64,000 bases of DNA from Alphaproteobacteria bacterium (lineage in GTDB: Bacteria; Pseudomonadota; Alphaproteobacteria; Caulobacterales; Maricaulaceae), in contig JAJRSJ010000038.1 in assembly GCA_024278855.1 (NCBI GenBank), positions 1 to 64,000 on the forward strand, given 5' to 3'. The notes beneath the pieces are model-generated. The model did no database searches, was not told the origin of the DNA, and was given only the letters and a program-made list of their open reading frames with translations. Every line of letters begins with the position of its first letter. Within the stretch, counting starts at the first letter, position 1. The position numbers and the translations under genes are program-made. Positions 28,030-36,946 of this stretch are shown here, piece after piece.

Positions 28030-28349
28030 TACTCTTTACCCTTTAATGCGGAAATTTCGCGCCTAACTTCTTCCGTAAGAGGGTCGAGTTTTTTATTGGC
28101 CCACCACACATAAAACCCGGCGATACTTGCGCCCGTAAAAATCAATAAGACTGAATACGCCAAGGCAATCGTCACTGCGCCGTCCGGTGATATCTTCTTG
28201 GCCCCAAGGCTCGCGCCTGACGACATAAGATACAAATTTCCAGCCAGAGCCAACAGCAAAAATATACTTAAAGGCCAAATCATTCGCGCCCGCATTTTAA
28301 CAAGTTTTTTGAATATCTCTAAATGATGCGCTTGATTTAAGTCTGTCAT
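28029..28349 (-). CDS. DUF485-like small membrane protein, symporter partner
   Basis: A 106-residue protein with two transmembrane helices (about 24-42 and 62-84) and a charged C-terminus (WWANKKLDPLTEEVRREI). This layout fits DUF485/YjcH-type or related DUF4212 subunits found next to ActP-like symporters. Its stop shares a base with the symporter start (TAATG-like junction), so the two proteins are probably made in fixed ratio. Its function in transport is not established. Confidence 0.82.
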   Translation of the reverse strand: MTDLNQAHHLEIFKKLVKMRARMIWPLSIFLLLALAGNLYLMSSGASLGAKKISPDGAVTIALAYSVLLIFTGASIAGFYVWWANKKLDPLTEEVRREISALKGKE

Positions 28350-28404
28350 AATTCACCTGATTTATCTGGTTGTTCAATTTTGTTTCAAAATAAGTTTTGA
28401 GTTT

Positions 28405-29865
28405 TTAATCGGTATTTATGCTGTTTGGGGGGGGGGCTAGAGAGCCAAACAAAGCCTCAATAGCAATGGCAATTTCCAAAACCCTTTCGTCCTGGCCCGG
28501 TAGTCCGTCAAGTTCCAACCCAACTGGAAGCCCTGATTTGGTCAAACCTATTGGCAGGCTAATCCCTGGCAAGCCTGCATTGCTGCCCGGATCCGTGTTT
28601 TGAATATAGGTCGTAAATGTCGGCACTTGTTGCCCATTGTGCAATACCGTTTCTTCGCTATCCTCTATGAGACCCGCAGGCAGTATAGTTGTCGGAAACA
28701 CAAGCGCATCTATAGTGTTGGATTTGAAATAATCCGTGTACAAAGCAATCATAGCCTTGCGGTGAATGTTGACTGCATCTTCATATACATGCTTTGGGAT
28801 TAGGCCGTCAGGTCGCCCGTCTCCATTTTTATCGCTAGCCAAGTCTGCGAATAGTCCTTTGACATCAGGGCTTTGCGCCGCGCTAGCGACTTCGAAAAAA
28901 CTTTTCCCGGTATTGTGTTCTTCAAGATAGGCTTCCAAATCATATGTGCCTTCATAAAGCGCAATGGGAAAACTGGTTTTCTCGTTTAAACCAGACAGTT
29001 TTGGCAAATCTATTTCCACTAAAACCACACCGGCCGCTCGCAGTTTTTCAAGGGCGGCGTTCATAAGCCGGTCTGTTTCCGGGTCAAGGTTTATATAAAA
29101 TGGATTTCGCGCAACCCCTAACCGCACCGTTTTTAAATTCGCAGCTTTGGTAACTTGCGGGCGGTCTGCCATAACACTGTCAAGCAAAGTGATTGTTGCC
29201 ATTGTCAATGCCATAGGCCCGGGAACATCCCGCGTATGGGATATAGGGGTGATGCCTCCGCTTGGGTATCTGCCCAGGCTAGGACGAAAGCCGATTATGC
29301 CTGTGAGGGCTGCCGGCAGGCGCAGCGAACCCCCTGTATCAGTTCCGATGGCAGCAGGAACAATCCGAGCAGCGACAGCAACCGCAGAGCCGCCGCTGCT
29401 TCCCCCGGGAAACCTTTTCAGGTCATAGGGGTTTTTAACCGTACCAAAGCGTTTGTTATTACTGGTAATCCCGAAAGCCAATTCATGCATATTGGCTTTG
29501 CCTAATATGAGCGCGCCTTCATCTCTCAAGAGCGCTATGATCGGCGCATCTGTTTGGGGAACGAACCGAGCCAGCGCGTCCGTACCAGCCGTGTTGGGCA
29601 GGCCCGCAACATGGATATTGTCCTTAACGGCCAAAACCATGCTGGATAAACGGCCGTCTAAACTGCCCTTGGCATTAACCGCTGCATCAAAATCAGAATT
29701 CATTGTGATGAATACATTAAGTTTTGAAAATTGCTCAGCCTTGGCAAGGCTATGATCAAAGCTTTTCCGTGCTTGAGAAGTCATATGTTTTTCGTCCACT
29801 AGTTCAGAAGAACACCCATTCAATAGTGTGCACACAAGCGCAACTGCTAAATAAAATTTGACCAT
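28405..29865 (-). CDS. Lipoprotein amidase (amidase-signature family)
   Basis: The 486-residue protein starts with a lipoprotein signal (lipobox LLNGC, Cys at 18), so it is likely anchored in the periplasm. The Ser-Ser-Lys catalytic set is complete: Lys in VLAVKDNIHV, cis-Ser in PGGSSGGSAVA and the nucleophile in GTDTGGSLRLPA. It should hydrolyse an amide bond in a small molecule or peptide. A run of ten Gs (28427-28436) encodes prolines near the C-terminus (LAPPPNS), where slippage would change about the last ten residues. The TonB receptor lies just upstream, with a hairpin between. Confidence 0.88.
   Translation of the reverse strand: MVKFYLAVALVCTLLNGCSSELVDEKHMTSQARKSFDHSLAKAEQFSKLNVFITMNSDFDAAVNAKGSLDGRLSSMVLAVKDNIHVAGLPNTAGTDALARFVPQTDAPIIALLRDEGALILGKANMHELAFGITSNNKRFGTVKNPYDLKRFPGGSSGGSAVAVAARIVPAAIGTDTGGSLRLPAALTGIIGFRPSLGRYPSGGITPISHTRDVPGPMALTMATITLLDSVMADRPQVTKAANLKTVRLGVARNPFYINLDPETDRLMNAALEKLRAAGVVLVEIDLPKLSGLNEKTSFPIALYEGTYDLEAYLEEHNTGKSFFEVASAAQSPDVKGLFADLASDKNGDGRPDGLIPKHVYEDAVNIHRKAMIALYTDYFKSNTIDALVFPTTILPAGLIEDSEETVLHNGQQVPTFTTYIQNTDPGSNAGLPGISLPIGLTKSGLPVGLELDGLPGQDERVLEIAIAIEALFGSLAPPPNSINTD
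28427..28436. repeat. Homopolymer G10 tract near the 3' end of the amidase gene
   Basis: Ten consecutive G residues on the plus strand fall in the last 12 codons of the minus-strand amidase, where they encode prolines. Long G/C runs mispair readily during replication. A one-base change here would alter only the final ~10 residues, so the effect on the enzyme may be small. Confidence 0.85.
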
Positions 29866-29888
29866 ATTACGCCCAGTGCTTTTTACTA

Positions 29889-29916
29889 AATAGCCCAGTC
29901 ATTTGACTGGGCTATT
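29889..29916 (-). terminator. Strong hairpin after the TonB receptor gene
   Basis: A 13-bp perfect inverted repeat (29889-29901 with 29904-29916, core TAGCCCAGTCA) with a 2-nt loop lies 12 bp past the TonB receptor stop and 24 bp before the amidase start. The downstream minus-strand run is TAGTAAAA, not a clean T-tract. It may terminate, stabilise or attenuate read-through into the amidase gene. Confidence 0.55.
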
Positions 29917-29928
29917 AGCAATACCGAT

Positions 29929-32199
29929 TTAGAAATTTGCTGTCGCCGTTATGCCGTAGGTACGCGGCGCACCCCAAACCCCAATACTGCCGGGCCCAAT
30001 AAAGTATGAGTGGGCCACATAGTCCGTGTCGGCCAAGTTTTTACCCCATAGGGCTAGATTGTATTTCCCGCTTGCGGTTGTCCAGCTTATGCGTGCATCC
30101 AAAAGTGTTTTAGCTTCGCTTAGAGTTTGGGCCGCTGTTGCAAAGTCGTTGTGAGCTGCATCAGTATGACTGAGTTGTGCATTAAAGTTCAGATCGCCTC
30201 TATTGTTTTGTAATGGCAAATCATAATCAGCAACAACATTAAATGAATTTTTGGGTGCTTGGCGCAATGGCAAATCGGAAAAATCCGTCCCGTTTATAAG
30301 CAATTGTTTTGCTTCTGTATCCAAATAGGCATAGCTACCGCTAAGCGTAAATTGATCTGTAATTGCCCAGTCAAGCTCAACCTCTAGCCCAAAAATATCG
30401 GCAGACCCAATATTTGTTGTTAAAAACGAACCAAATGCTGACCCAGGAACTGGGCCGAAGCGAACAATCTGCAAATCTCTATAGTCCATAAAGAACCCAG
30501 TTGCATTAACCCGAACGCTACCATCTGCCAGTGCGCTCTTGAAACCAATTTCATAATTTGTCACTTGTTCTGGTAGAACCGGTGTTGTAGCGGCGGACGC
30601 AACACCCTGCGACCCTGCAAACCCGCCGGATTTGTATCCGGTAGCAATTGTTGCGAACAGCATAACGTCATCTTTGGGACGGAATTGAAGGGAAGCCATG
30701 GGTGAGAAATCATCAAAACTGACAGTTGCCGAGCGCTCAAACGTTTCATTCACAATTGATAATGACCCGCCGACTCCTTGGCAATTTGGGAAATTTGCAA
30801 ACCCGGCAGCGGCGCGCTGCGCTTCGGTTTGCCCGCAATCGACGGCGGTTGCCGTATAATCCTTTTTGTCTTGGGAGAACCGACCACCAACAAGCATTGA
30901 CCACCGATCCGCAAAGTCCCACTGGGCTTGGCCATAAGCAGCGTAGGAAGTTGATTTGTTTTGCGTGCGGGTATACTCATTACCAAGAGTGTTTTGGCCC
31001 GCCGTTGAATTTATCTGCAATTTAAATTCCTCAACGCGGTCCGTATCCTCTGTGAAATAATAAAGACCCGCAACGAATTCCAGTGGTTCGCCCAGTTCGG
31101 ATGTCCAACGTAATTCTTGCGAAAACGTGTCTATTGCTTCTACGATATCATCATTAACGCCAACCCCAAAACTACCAGCGGCCAAATTTAACCCGCCAAG
31201 AGGTACACCGACAGACGGCATTTCCCAGTCCGTTTCAACATTTCGCAATGCCGAAATTGAGGTCAACATGCCTTTGCCAAACTTTATATTCCCCGTTAAG
31301 CTAATCCCCTTGGCTTCCCGGTTTGAAAATCCTTCTAATGGCTCAGCCGTTGTTTGCGGGTTCACTCTGCCCGACCCCAAAGATATTGCTAAACCTTGTA
31401 GGCCGCCAGTGGTCGTTCCGTCGCCGTTCACATATTGAAACCGTCCAGCATCCTGCGTCTCGTCCTGCATCCAATCCGCCGATACAATCCATTCGCTACG
31501 GCCAGCATCAAGCTTTACTTGTCCACGAACGGATGTGCGGCTTTCGTCGTTAACATCTTTCCCTAACAATACATTGCGGACAAATCCGTCGCGCTGGCGA
31601 TGGCTGACGGCAAGTTTTGCAGAAATATTTTCAGAAATGGGGCCGCTGATTAGTCCTTGCGCTCGTAATATGCCTTCATTGCCACCGGTTACAGCAAGTT
31701 TACCCGTAAACTCATCAGACGGCTGCGCTGTTACGACCGATATGGCGCCGCCAATGGTATTTCGCCCAAACAATGCCCCTTGTGGTCCTTTAAGAACCTC
31801 AATTCTCTCAAGGTCAAACATATCGAAATCAACCCCCGCACCGCGTCCTATATAGACGCCATCTAAAAACAGGGCGACAGAATTGTCTAGGCCAGCACCG
31901 TCATCCGCAGAACCAACGCCGCGAATTGCAAATAAATTCTGCCCTGCCGAAAAACTGGCGAAATGCAAACCTGGAACGCTGTTAGCAATTCCGTCGCCGC
32001 CGTGAATATCCGCTTTGGCAATTTCCTGCGCACTTAGAACGGCAACAGTCACAGGTACATCCTGAACATTTTTCTCGCGCCGCGTGGATGTTACAACGAT
32101 TTCGTCTAATACTTGTGCCTGAACAATTGCGTTATCCATCATGATCATGCTCGCCGCCGCCACACCACACGCAAGTTTAACCTTAAAACTGGTATTCAT
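29929..32199 (-). CDS. TonB-dependent receptor
   Basis: This is an outer-membrane receptor of 756 aa. The signal peptide (1-28, AIVQAQ) is followed by the TonB box LDEIVVTSTRREKNVQDVP. The plug segment RIEVLKGPQGALFGRNTIGG is the pattern of the FyuA/iron-complex-like oligomer branch common in sphingomonads and Hyphomonadaceae. The barrel ends in GAPRTYGITATANF with the C-terminal Phe needed for assembly. Nearby amidases and amidohydrolases suggest uptake of an amide-containing nutrient rather than iron, but the ligand is unknown. A 307-bp region upstream holds its promoter. Confidence 0.93.
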   Translation of the reverse strand: MNTSFKVKLACGVAAASMIMMDNAIVQAQVLDEIVVTSTRREKNVQDVPVTVAVLSAQEIAKADIHGGDGIANSVPGLHFASFSAGQNLFAIRGVGSADDGAGLDNSVALFLDGVYIGRGAGVDFDMFDLERIEVLKGPQGALFGRNTIGGAISVVTAQPSDEFTGKLAVTGGNEGILRAQGLISGPISENISAKLAVSHRQRDGFVRNVLLGKDVNDESRTSVRGQVKLDAGRSEWIVSADWMQDETQDAGRFQYVNGDGTTTGGLQGLAISLGSGRVNPQTTAEPLEGFSNREAKGISLTGNIKFGKGMLTSISALRNVETDWEMPSVGVPLGGLNLAAGSFGVGVNDDIVEAIDTFSQELRWTSELGEPLEFVAGLYYFTEDTDRVEEFKLQINSTAGQNTLGNEYTRTQNKSTSYAAYGQAQWDFADRWSMLVGGRFSQDKKDYTATAVDCGQTEAQRAAAGFANFPNCQGVGGSLSIVNETFERSATVSFDDFSPMASLQFRPKDDVMLFATIATGYKSGGFAGSQGVASAATTPVLPEQVTNYEIGFKSALADGSVRVNATGFFMDYRDLQIVRFGPVPGSAFGSFLTTNIGSADIFGLEVELDWAITDQFTLSGSYAYLDTEAKQLLINGTDFSDLPLRQAPKNSFNVVADYDLPLQNNRGDLNFNAQLSHTDAAHNDFATAAQTLSEAKTLLDARISWTTASGKYNLALWGKNLADTDYVAHSYFIGPGSIGVWGAPRTYGITATANF

Positions 32200-32506
32200 T
32201 TTATTCCCCTAAATTTATTTTTTATATGAGCCACCATACTAAATAATATTTTGAACGGACGGTCAATAGTAAATCCAAATTTAATTGAATTTTCAATGAA
32301 TTATGCAATTAAATATAATCAATATAACAATCAAAGCTTTAGAGAAATTTTAGGCGTAAGGGTTTGCGGAAGAATTAAAAACCACCATTGTTGATAAAGG
32401 CGCAGAGTTCTATTCAACACGAATCGAGGCCGTATATAATGTTAGGTTAAGCTAACAGAATAATAATTTTAAAGGTCTTGAACCAATACGAGCCAGAGAA
32501 AAAAAT
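32200..32506. other. Intergenic region, AT-rich with a short gene-like remnant
   Basis: The first ~130 bp are very AT-rich and should hold the TonB receptor promoter. A 31-codon open stretch on the plus strand (32360-32455, reading EELKTTIVDKGAEFY and ending in NVRLS) looks coding-like but has no start codon. It may be the tail of a lost gene. No RNA gene is recognisable here. Confidence 0.35.
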
Positions 32507-33973
32507 CTAGCTGCCGTCACCACCAAAAAATGCAGGAACACTGTCACCGAAACCGCTTTTCTTATTTGTAGGCAGGTCGCCTCTTCTACTTTTGCGCGGG
32601 TTTTTCTGATGGGGCGCAGTAGTTTGTTGCGGCGATTTTTGATCTTGTTTTTCAGGTTTTTGGCTTTGTAGTTTTGGCTTTTCCAGTTTTGCGGTATCTG
32701 GTTTGGCTTTGGCAGTTTTATCTTCACTTCGGCCACGGTTTTCATGATTGCGCCGCTTTGGTTTGGCAGAAGAGCGATCGCCGCGCCCCCGAGATTTATG
32801 CCCACCAGATTTGTTATAAGGTTTCCCCCCTTTGCCCCGGCTGGAACCGGTCGCAAAGTCTTCAATGCCTGGAATTTTATATTCCTCCAGCTCTTTGAAA
32901 TTGATCAGGTTCAATATATCTTTAAGATATTTTCTGTCGCTAGGGGTGACAAACATAATTGCCTCGCCTTTGCGCCCTGCCCTACCGGTACGGCCAATAC
33001 GGTGAACATAGTCCTCGCTATGGGTCGGGACATCAAAGTTAAGCACATGTGAAACCGCCGGAATATCAAGCCCGCGCGCCGCCACATCCGAGGCGACAAG
33101 AAACTCAATCTCACCGTTTTTAAACTTGGCAAGGGTTTCCATACGTTGGCTTTGGCGTAAATCTCCGTGGATAGGCGCGGCGTTATGGCCATGCACGGCA
33201 AGAGATTTGGCCACAATATCCACATCTTTCTTGCGGTTACAAAATACGATGCCACTCTTGATGTCATTATTGTCAATGATATGGCGCAGGGCTGTACGTT
33301 TTTGCTTGAAATCATTGCTCGGCATACGGACAATCATTTGCTTGACCGTTTTGGCCGTAATGTTTTTGCGTGCAATCTGTACTTCAAATGGCTGGTGCAG
33401 GAACTGATCAACCAGGCGCTGGATTTCCGGTGGCATAGTCGCAGAGAAAAACAAAACTTGGCGCGTAAACGGCGTCAATTTAAAAATTTGCTCAATGTCC
33501 GGGATAAAACCCATGTCAAGCATCCGGTCGGCTTCATCAACCACCAAGGCCTGCACCCCACCGAGCATCACCTTGCCGCGTCCGAAATGGTCAAGTAAAC
33601 GCCCAGGTGTCGCGATAAGAATATCGACCCCCCGGTTTAGCTTCATCTCTTGCTTGGCAAAGGATACGCCGCCAATCAGCAGCGCCATGTCAATTTTTAG
33701 ATATTTGCTATATTGCTCGACATTTTCCGCCACTTGCGCCGCCAATTCGCGGGTTGGGCAAACAATGAGGCAGCGCGGCATCCGCGCTCGCGCCCGGCCT
33801 TTGGCCATGCTTTGTAATATGGGCAAAGTAAACGCCCCGGTTTTACCCGTACCAGTCTGGGCAATACCGAGTACATCTTGACGTTTCAAAGCGGCCGGTA
33901 TGGCTTGTTCTTGGATTGGCGTTGGATGGGTATACCCCACATCACCAAGAGCGCGCAAAATTTCCGGCATCAA
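32507..33973 (-). CDS. DEAD-box ATP-dependent RNA helicase, RhlE-like
   Basis: This is an RNA helicase with the Q-motif (PTPIQEQAIP), motif I AQTGTGKT, motif II VVDEADRMLD, motif III SAT (FFSATMP), and the C-terminal motifs RGLDIP and HRIGRTGRAG. The tail (about 370-488) is basic and Lys/Arg/Gly-rich, as in RhlE and other RNA-binding DEAD proteins. The start is uncertain. The first usable codons are TTG 33973 and ATG 33970, but the conserved SFKDLGL part of the Q-motif lies just upstream in the same open frame (open to 34075). A CTG at 34054 would give a natural N-terminus (TKKDDTGVKD). Either a rare start or a lost base is possible. Confidence 0.9.
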   Translation of the reverse strand: MMPEILRALGDVGYTHPTPIQEQAIPAALKRQDVLGIAQTGTGKTGAFTLPILQSMAKGRARARMPRCLIVCPTRELAAQVAENVEQYSKYLKIDMALLIGGVSFAKQEMKLNRGVDILIATPGRLLDHFGRGKVMLGGVQALVVDEADRMLDMGFIPDIEQIFKLTPFTRQVLFFSATMPPEIQRLVDQFLHQPFEVQIARKNITAKTVKQMIVRMPSNDFKQKRTALRHIIDNNDIKSGIVFCNRKKDVDIVAKSLAVHGHNAAPIHGDLRQSQRMETLAKFKNGEIEFLVASDVAARGLDIPAVSHVLNFDVPTHSEDYVHRIGRTGRAGRKGEAIMFVTPSDRKYLKDILNLINFKELEEYKIPGIEDFATGSSRGKGGKPYNKSGGHKSRGRGDRSSAKPKRRNHENRGRSEDKTAKAKPDTAKLEKPKLQSQKPEKQDQKSPQQTTAPHQKNPRKSRRGDLPTNKKSGFGDSVPAFFGGDGS

Positions 33974-34127
33974 GCCTAAATCTTTAAAGCTCAGCTTTGG
34001 CGTTTCGTCTTTTTGCGGTGTATCTTTGACACCTGTGTCATCTTTTTTAGTCAGCGTCTTACATTCCGGCCATTCTTATGGCCTCTAAGTTGAATTTCGC
34101 AGCACCATAACCATCAATAGACCTAGG

Positions 34128-35408
34128 TCAAGGCTGATATCCATAGGTGGGTTTATCTGTTTTGGCGGGATTATAGCGGTCGCGCAGTTTGGTTTGGCGG
34201 CTGTGCATGGGTTGAAGTTTGCCGTCTATGAACACCGCGACGGGGGCGCTAGTCGCCTCAAGCGGATCGCCGTCCCAAACCACGAGATTGGCTGTTTGTC
34301 CAATGCGGATTTGGCCCAGTTCTGGTTGGCCGAACATGGTGGCCGGGGTCAGACTGATCGCCTTGAACGCTTGTTGCCATGTCAGGCCCGCCGCTACGGC
34401 ATTGCCTGCATGTTGGGTGATGAGGCGTAGATTATGGGCCGTACCGCCCGTGGCAGACTGGCTCATGATTGCGGTTGTTACGCCTGCGTCCATGAGGTGC
34501 TTAACATTACCCAGACGTGTGGCGATCTGGTCAAAAGAAGACGGCAGGTTTTCCAACGGGTCTACAATAACGCCAACTTTAGCTTCAGTTAATTTATCCG
34601 CCACCATCCAGGCTTCTGCAGCCCCGACGATGATCATCTTAAGCCTTGGATAGTCAGACTTAAGTTTAAGCAGGTTAAGGATATCAATGGCTTGGTCTGC
34701 ACCGACCAATAAAGGTATGCGTCCGCTTAAAACTGGGCGCAAAGCATCGGCGTCGGCCCGGCGAAGCGCATCACCATCATTAGTTTCTTCAAAACGGGCA
34801 TTAAAATTGGCAGCATCGGAAAGGGCTGCGCGCAAAAACGCCATTGCCGCCCCCTTGGTGCTGCCGGTTTGGGCTGAACTACCGTAATAATTGAGATATA
34901 TAAAGGCGGCCTCGTCAACGACCGAGCTAAATTCGCCGCTTGTGGAGACAATCATACCCAAGCCGCCAAATAAATCAGTGCGCGCACCGGGCACCACGGC
35001 AGTGTGGGTGACCCCGCCAAGTCTTGATATAGGAACAATAGTAGATTTGGGGTTAAAACTGTCGGCGGCGCGGATGCTCACCGTAGCGGATTTATTGGCA
35101 GAGCTGATATTATTGGTTGCACTTTCGCCGCTGACCTCGACCAAGCCAAGGGTTGAATACGGCGCGAAAATGCCGGGCGTGATCCAAAGGTCATCGCCCG
35201 GAATTGAGGCTTGACTGCCGTCCGGACTTTTACCGATCTGCTCGACAATGCCGTCCACGATAATCACCACATCACTGCCCGGCGAAACCTGCCCGTTATT
35301 GCTAATGATATGGGCCCCTTTCAGAACAAAGGTTTTGGATTGGGAACTGGCCGCAACCCCGTGAACGAATACAGCAACTATAACCGCTATTGTAAAAAGT
35401 TTACGCAT
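34128..35408 (-). CDS. Exported amidohydrolase-like protein lacking metal ligands
   Basis: A 426-residue periplasmic protein with a signal peptide (1-20, HGVAASSQ). The fold is that of the amidohydrolase family (ITPGIFAPYSTLG; C-terminal NLVVWDGDPLEATSAPVAVF). The expected HxH after strand 1 is replaced by APYST, and the later His and Asp ligand positions read VGADQAID, IIVGAAEAW and AIMSQSATG. It is probably catalytically inactive. The start is ATG 35408 with GGAG seven bases upstream, placed within the end of the neighbouring full-length amidohydrolase gene. It may form a hetero-complex with that protein. Partial activity with a different mechanism cannot be excluded. Confidence 0.82.
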   Translation of the reverse strand: MRKLFTIAVIVAVFVHGVAASSQSKTFVLKGAHIISNNGQVSPGSDVVIIVDGIVEQIGKSPDGSQASIPGDDLWITPGIFAPYSTLGLVEVSGESATNNISSANKSATVSIRAADSFNPKSTIVPISRLGGVTHTAVVPGARTDLFGGLGMIVSTSGEFSSVVDEAAFIYLNYYGSSAQTGSTKGAAMAFLRAALSDAANFNARFEETNDGDALRRADADALRPVLSGRIPLLVGADQAIDILNLLKLKSDYPRLKMIIVGAAEAWMVADKLTEAKVGVIVDPLENLPSSFDQIATRLGNVKHLMDAGVTTAIMSQSATGGTAHNLRLITQHAGNAVAAGLTWQQAFKAISLTPATMFGQPELGQIRIGQTANLVVWDGDPLEATSAPVAVFIDGKLQPMHSRQTKLRDRYNPAKTDKPTYGYQP

Positions 35409-35409
35409 A

Positions 35410-36798
35410 TTATTCTCCACTTCCCGGTTGGCCGAGCCTGAAATCACTCATGGGTTTTAGGCCTGTGCTTCGGTCGAACATCAATGCCCCGTCAATATAA
35501 ACCTGATCGGCTTTGGTATAAGTCGAGAACGGATCGCCGCTCCAAATCACAATATCGGCCCGTTTGCCAGCTTCTAAAGAGCCCGTTGTTTTCGCGATAC
35601 CTATCGCTTTAGCCGGGTTGGAAGATATCCATTTCCAGGCATCAGCCTTGCTAATCTCCAGTCCGGCGCGATTGCCGTGCCCCCAGGCTTTGGCGATTTC
35701 TTGGTTGAGCCTTTGGATGTTTAAGGAGCTGTCAGAATGCACCAAAGCGCAAGCCCCGCCCGCATGAACAAAGGGGATGTTCTCGCGAATACCGTCATAG
35801 CTTTCCATTTTAAAGCCCCACCAGTCCGACCACATAGCGGCGCATGTATCGGCCTCTTTCAGGTAATCTGCAATTTTATAGGCCTCGACCGCATGGTGGA
35901 AGGTGCTGACTTTATAACCAAATTCTTTGGCTAGATCTAACACCTGCACCATCTCGTCGGCCCGGTAGCAATGCATTTGCACCAAAATGTCGCCGCTCAA
36001 AACCCCAGCCAGAGTTTCCAGTTGCAAATTACGATCCCCGGGTTTCATTTCGCCCTTATCTAGTTTGGCCTTATAACCTTTGGCTTTGACCCAGTTTTTG
36101 CGGTAATGGGCGAAATTGCCCATGCGCGAGGCCGGGCCGCCCCTTTGGCCGTAAACCCGTTTGGGGTTTTCCCCGCACGCCATTTTAAGGGTATAGGGCG
36201 CACCTGGGAATTTCATGCCTTGCACGGAGCGAGACGGTACATTGCGCAAGGTCACACCGCGCCCGCCAAATAAATTGGCCGAGCCGGGCAAAACATGCAA
36301 AGTGGTCACACCGCCCGCCAAGCTTTCCGCAAATCCCGGATCTTGAGGCCAGACACCATGTTCAGCGTGGACTTCTGATGTGATCGGGCTGGTAGCATCA
36401 TTGCCGTCAGAATGAGCGCGCACACCGGGCGTGGCATAAACGCCCAAATGGGAATGCACATCAATAACGCCGGGCGTAACCCATCTCCCCTTGGCGTCAA
36501 TAATGGTCGCGCCTTGGGCCAGCTCGGCTTTGAAATCCCCGACTTGGAAATCCCCGACTTGGGAAATTTTGCCGTTTTCAATCAGCAAGTTTCCTTTTTC
36601 AAATTCCCCGCCTATACCGTCAAGAATATGGGCATTGGTAATATAGACCGTACCGCTGTCCAACGGTTTATAAGTAGACGCAAAGGCGGCAGGCGTGTCC
36701 CCGGCGTCTTTTTTCTTGCTTGCGTGAAAATATGAAAGACCGAGCAAAGCCAACGCAGACGCGGCAATGATCCAAAATGCGTTTTGTGTTTTTATCAT
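35410..36798 (-). CDS. Exported amidohydrolase with complete metal site
   Basis: A 462-residue protein with an N-terminal membrane or signal segment (about 7-24). The metal motif VHSHLGVYATPG supplies HxH, followed by QMHCYRADE, STFHHAVEAY and the Asp of LVHSDSS, so the binuclear or mononuclear site is intact. The C-terminal strand motif ADIVIWSGDPFSTY is shared with imidazolonepropionase-type enzymes. Start ATG 36798 is the first Met followed by a signal sequence. The ribosome site is poor. The degenerate paralogue starts 1 bp after its stop. A role in degrading cyclic or N-acyl amides in the periplasm is inferred. Confidence 0.85.
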   Translation of the reverse strand: MIKTQNAFWIIAASALALLGLSYFHASKKKDAGDTPAAFASTYKPLDSGTVYITNAHILDGIGGEFEKGNLLIENGKISQVGDFQVGDFKAELAQGATIIDAKGRWVTPGVIDVHSHLGVYATPGVRAHSDGNDATSPITSEVHAEHGVWPQDPGFAESLAGGVTTLHVLPGSANLFGGRGVTLRNVPSRSVQGMKFPGAPYTLKMACGENPKRVYGQRGGPASRMGNFAHYRKNWVKAKGYKAKLDKGEMKPGDRNLQLETLAGVLSGDILVQMHCYRADEMVQVLDLAKEFGYKVSTFHHAVEAYKIADYLKEADTCAAMWSDWWGFKMESYDGIRENIPFVHAGGACALVHSDSSLNIQRLNQEIAKAWGHGNRAGLEISKADAWKWISSNPAKAIGIAKTTGSLEAGKRADIVIWSGDPFSTYTKADQVYIDGALMFDRSTGLKPMSDFRLGQPGSGE

Positions 36799-36905
36799 GT
36801 TGTGTATGTAATCTCGACAAACAATAAAATGCAAGGGCTTTTCGGCCTTGTCATCAAGAATTGTGACGGATAGAATATTCTAACAAGCTGGGTTCATCCA
36901 CTTTT

Positions 36906-36927
36906 CTTCCTCCGCTTGCGGGGGAAG
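36906..36927. repeat. REP-like GC-rich palindrome
   Basis: CTTCCTCCGC (36906-36915) pairs with GCGGGGGAAG (36918-36927), one wobble pair and a 2-nt loop. The hairpin lies 20 bp ahead of the amidase start in the gap between divergent genes. Its look, a C/T-rich arm with a CGC-NN-GCG top, matches extragenic palindromes that are scattered in many alphaproteobacterial genomes. I cannot confirm other copies from this window. Confidence 0.5.
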
Positions 36928-36946
36928 GAGATAGACGGAGAGTTTT

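Noticed and set aside
28405..29865. GatA subunit of tRNA amidotransferase
   Set aside because: The protein has a lipoprotein signal, lacks a GatC/GatB neighbour, and its tail differs from GatA, so a periplasmic amidase is the better reading.
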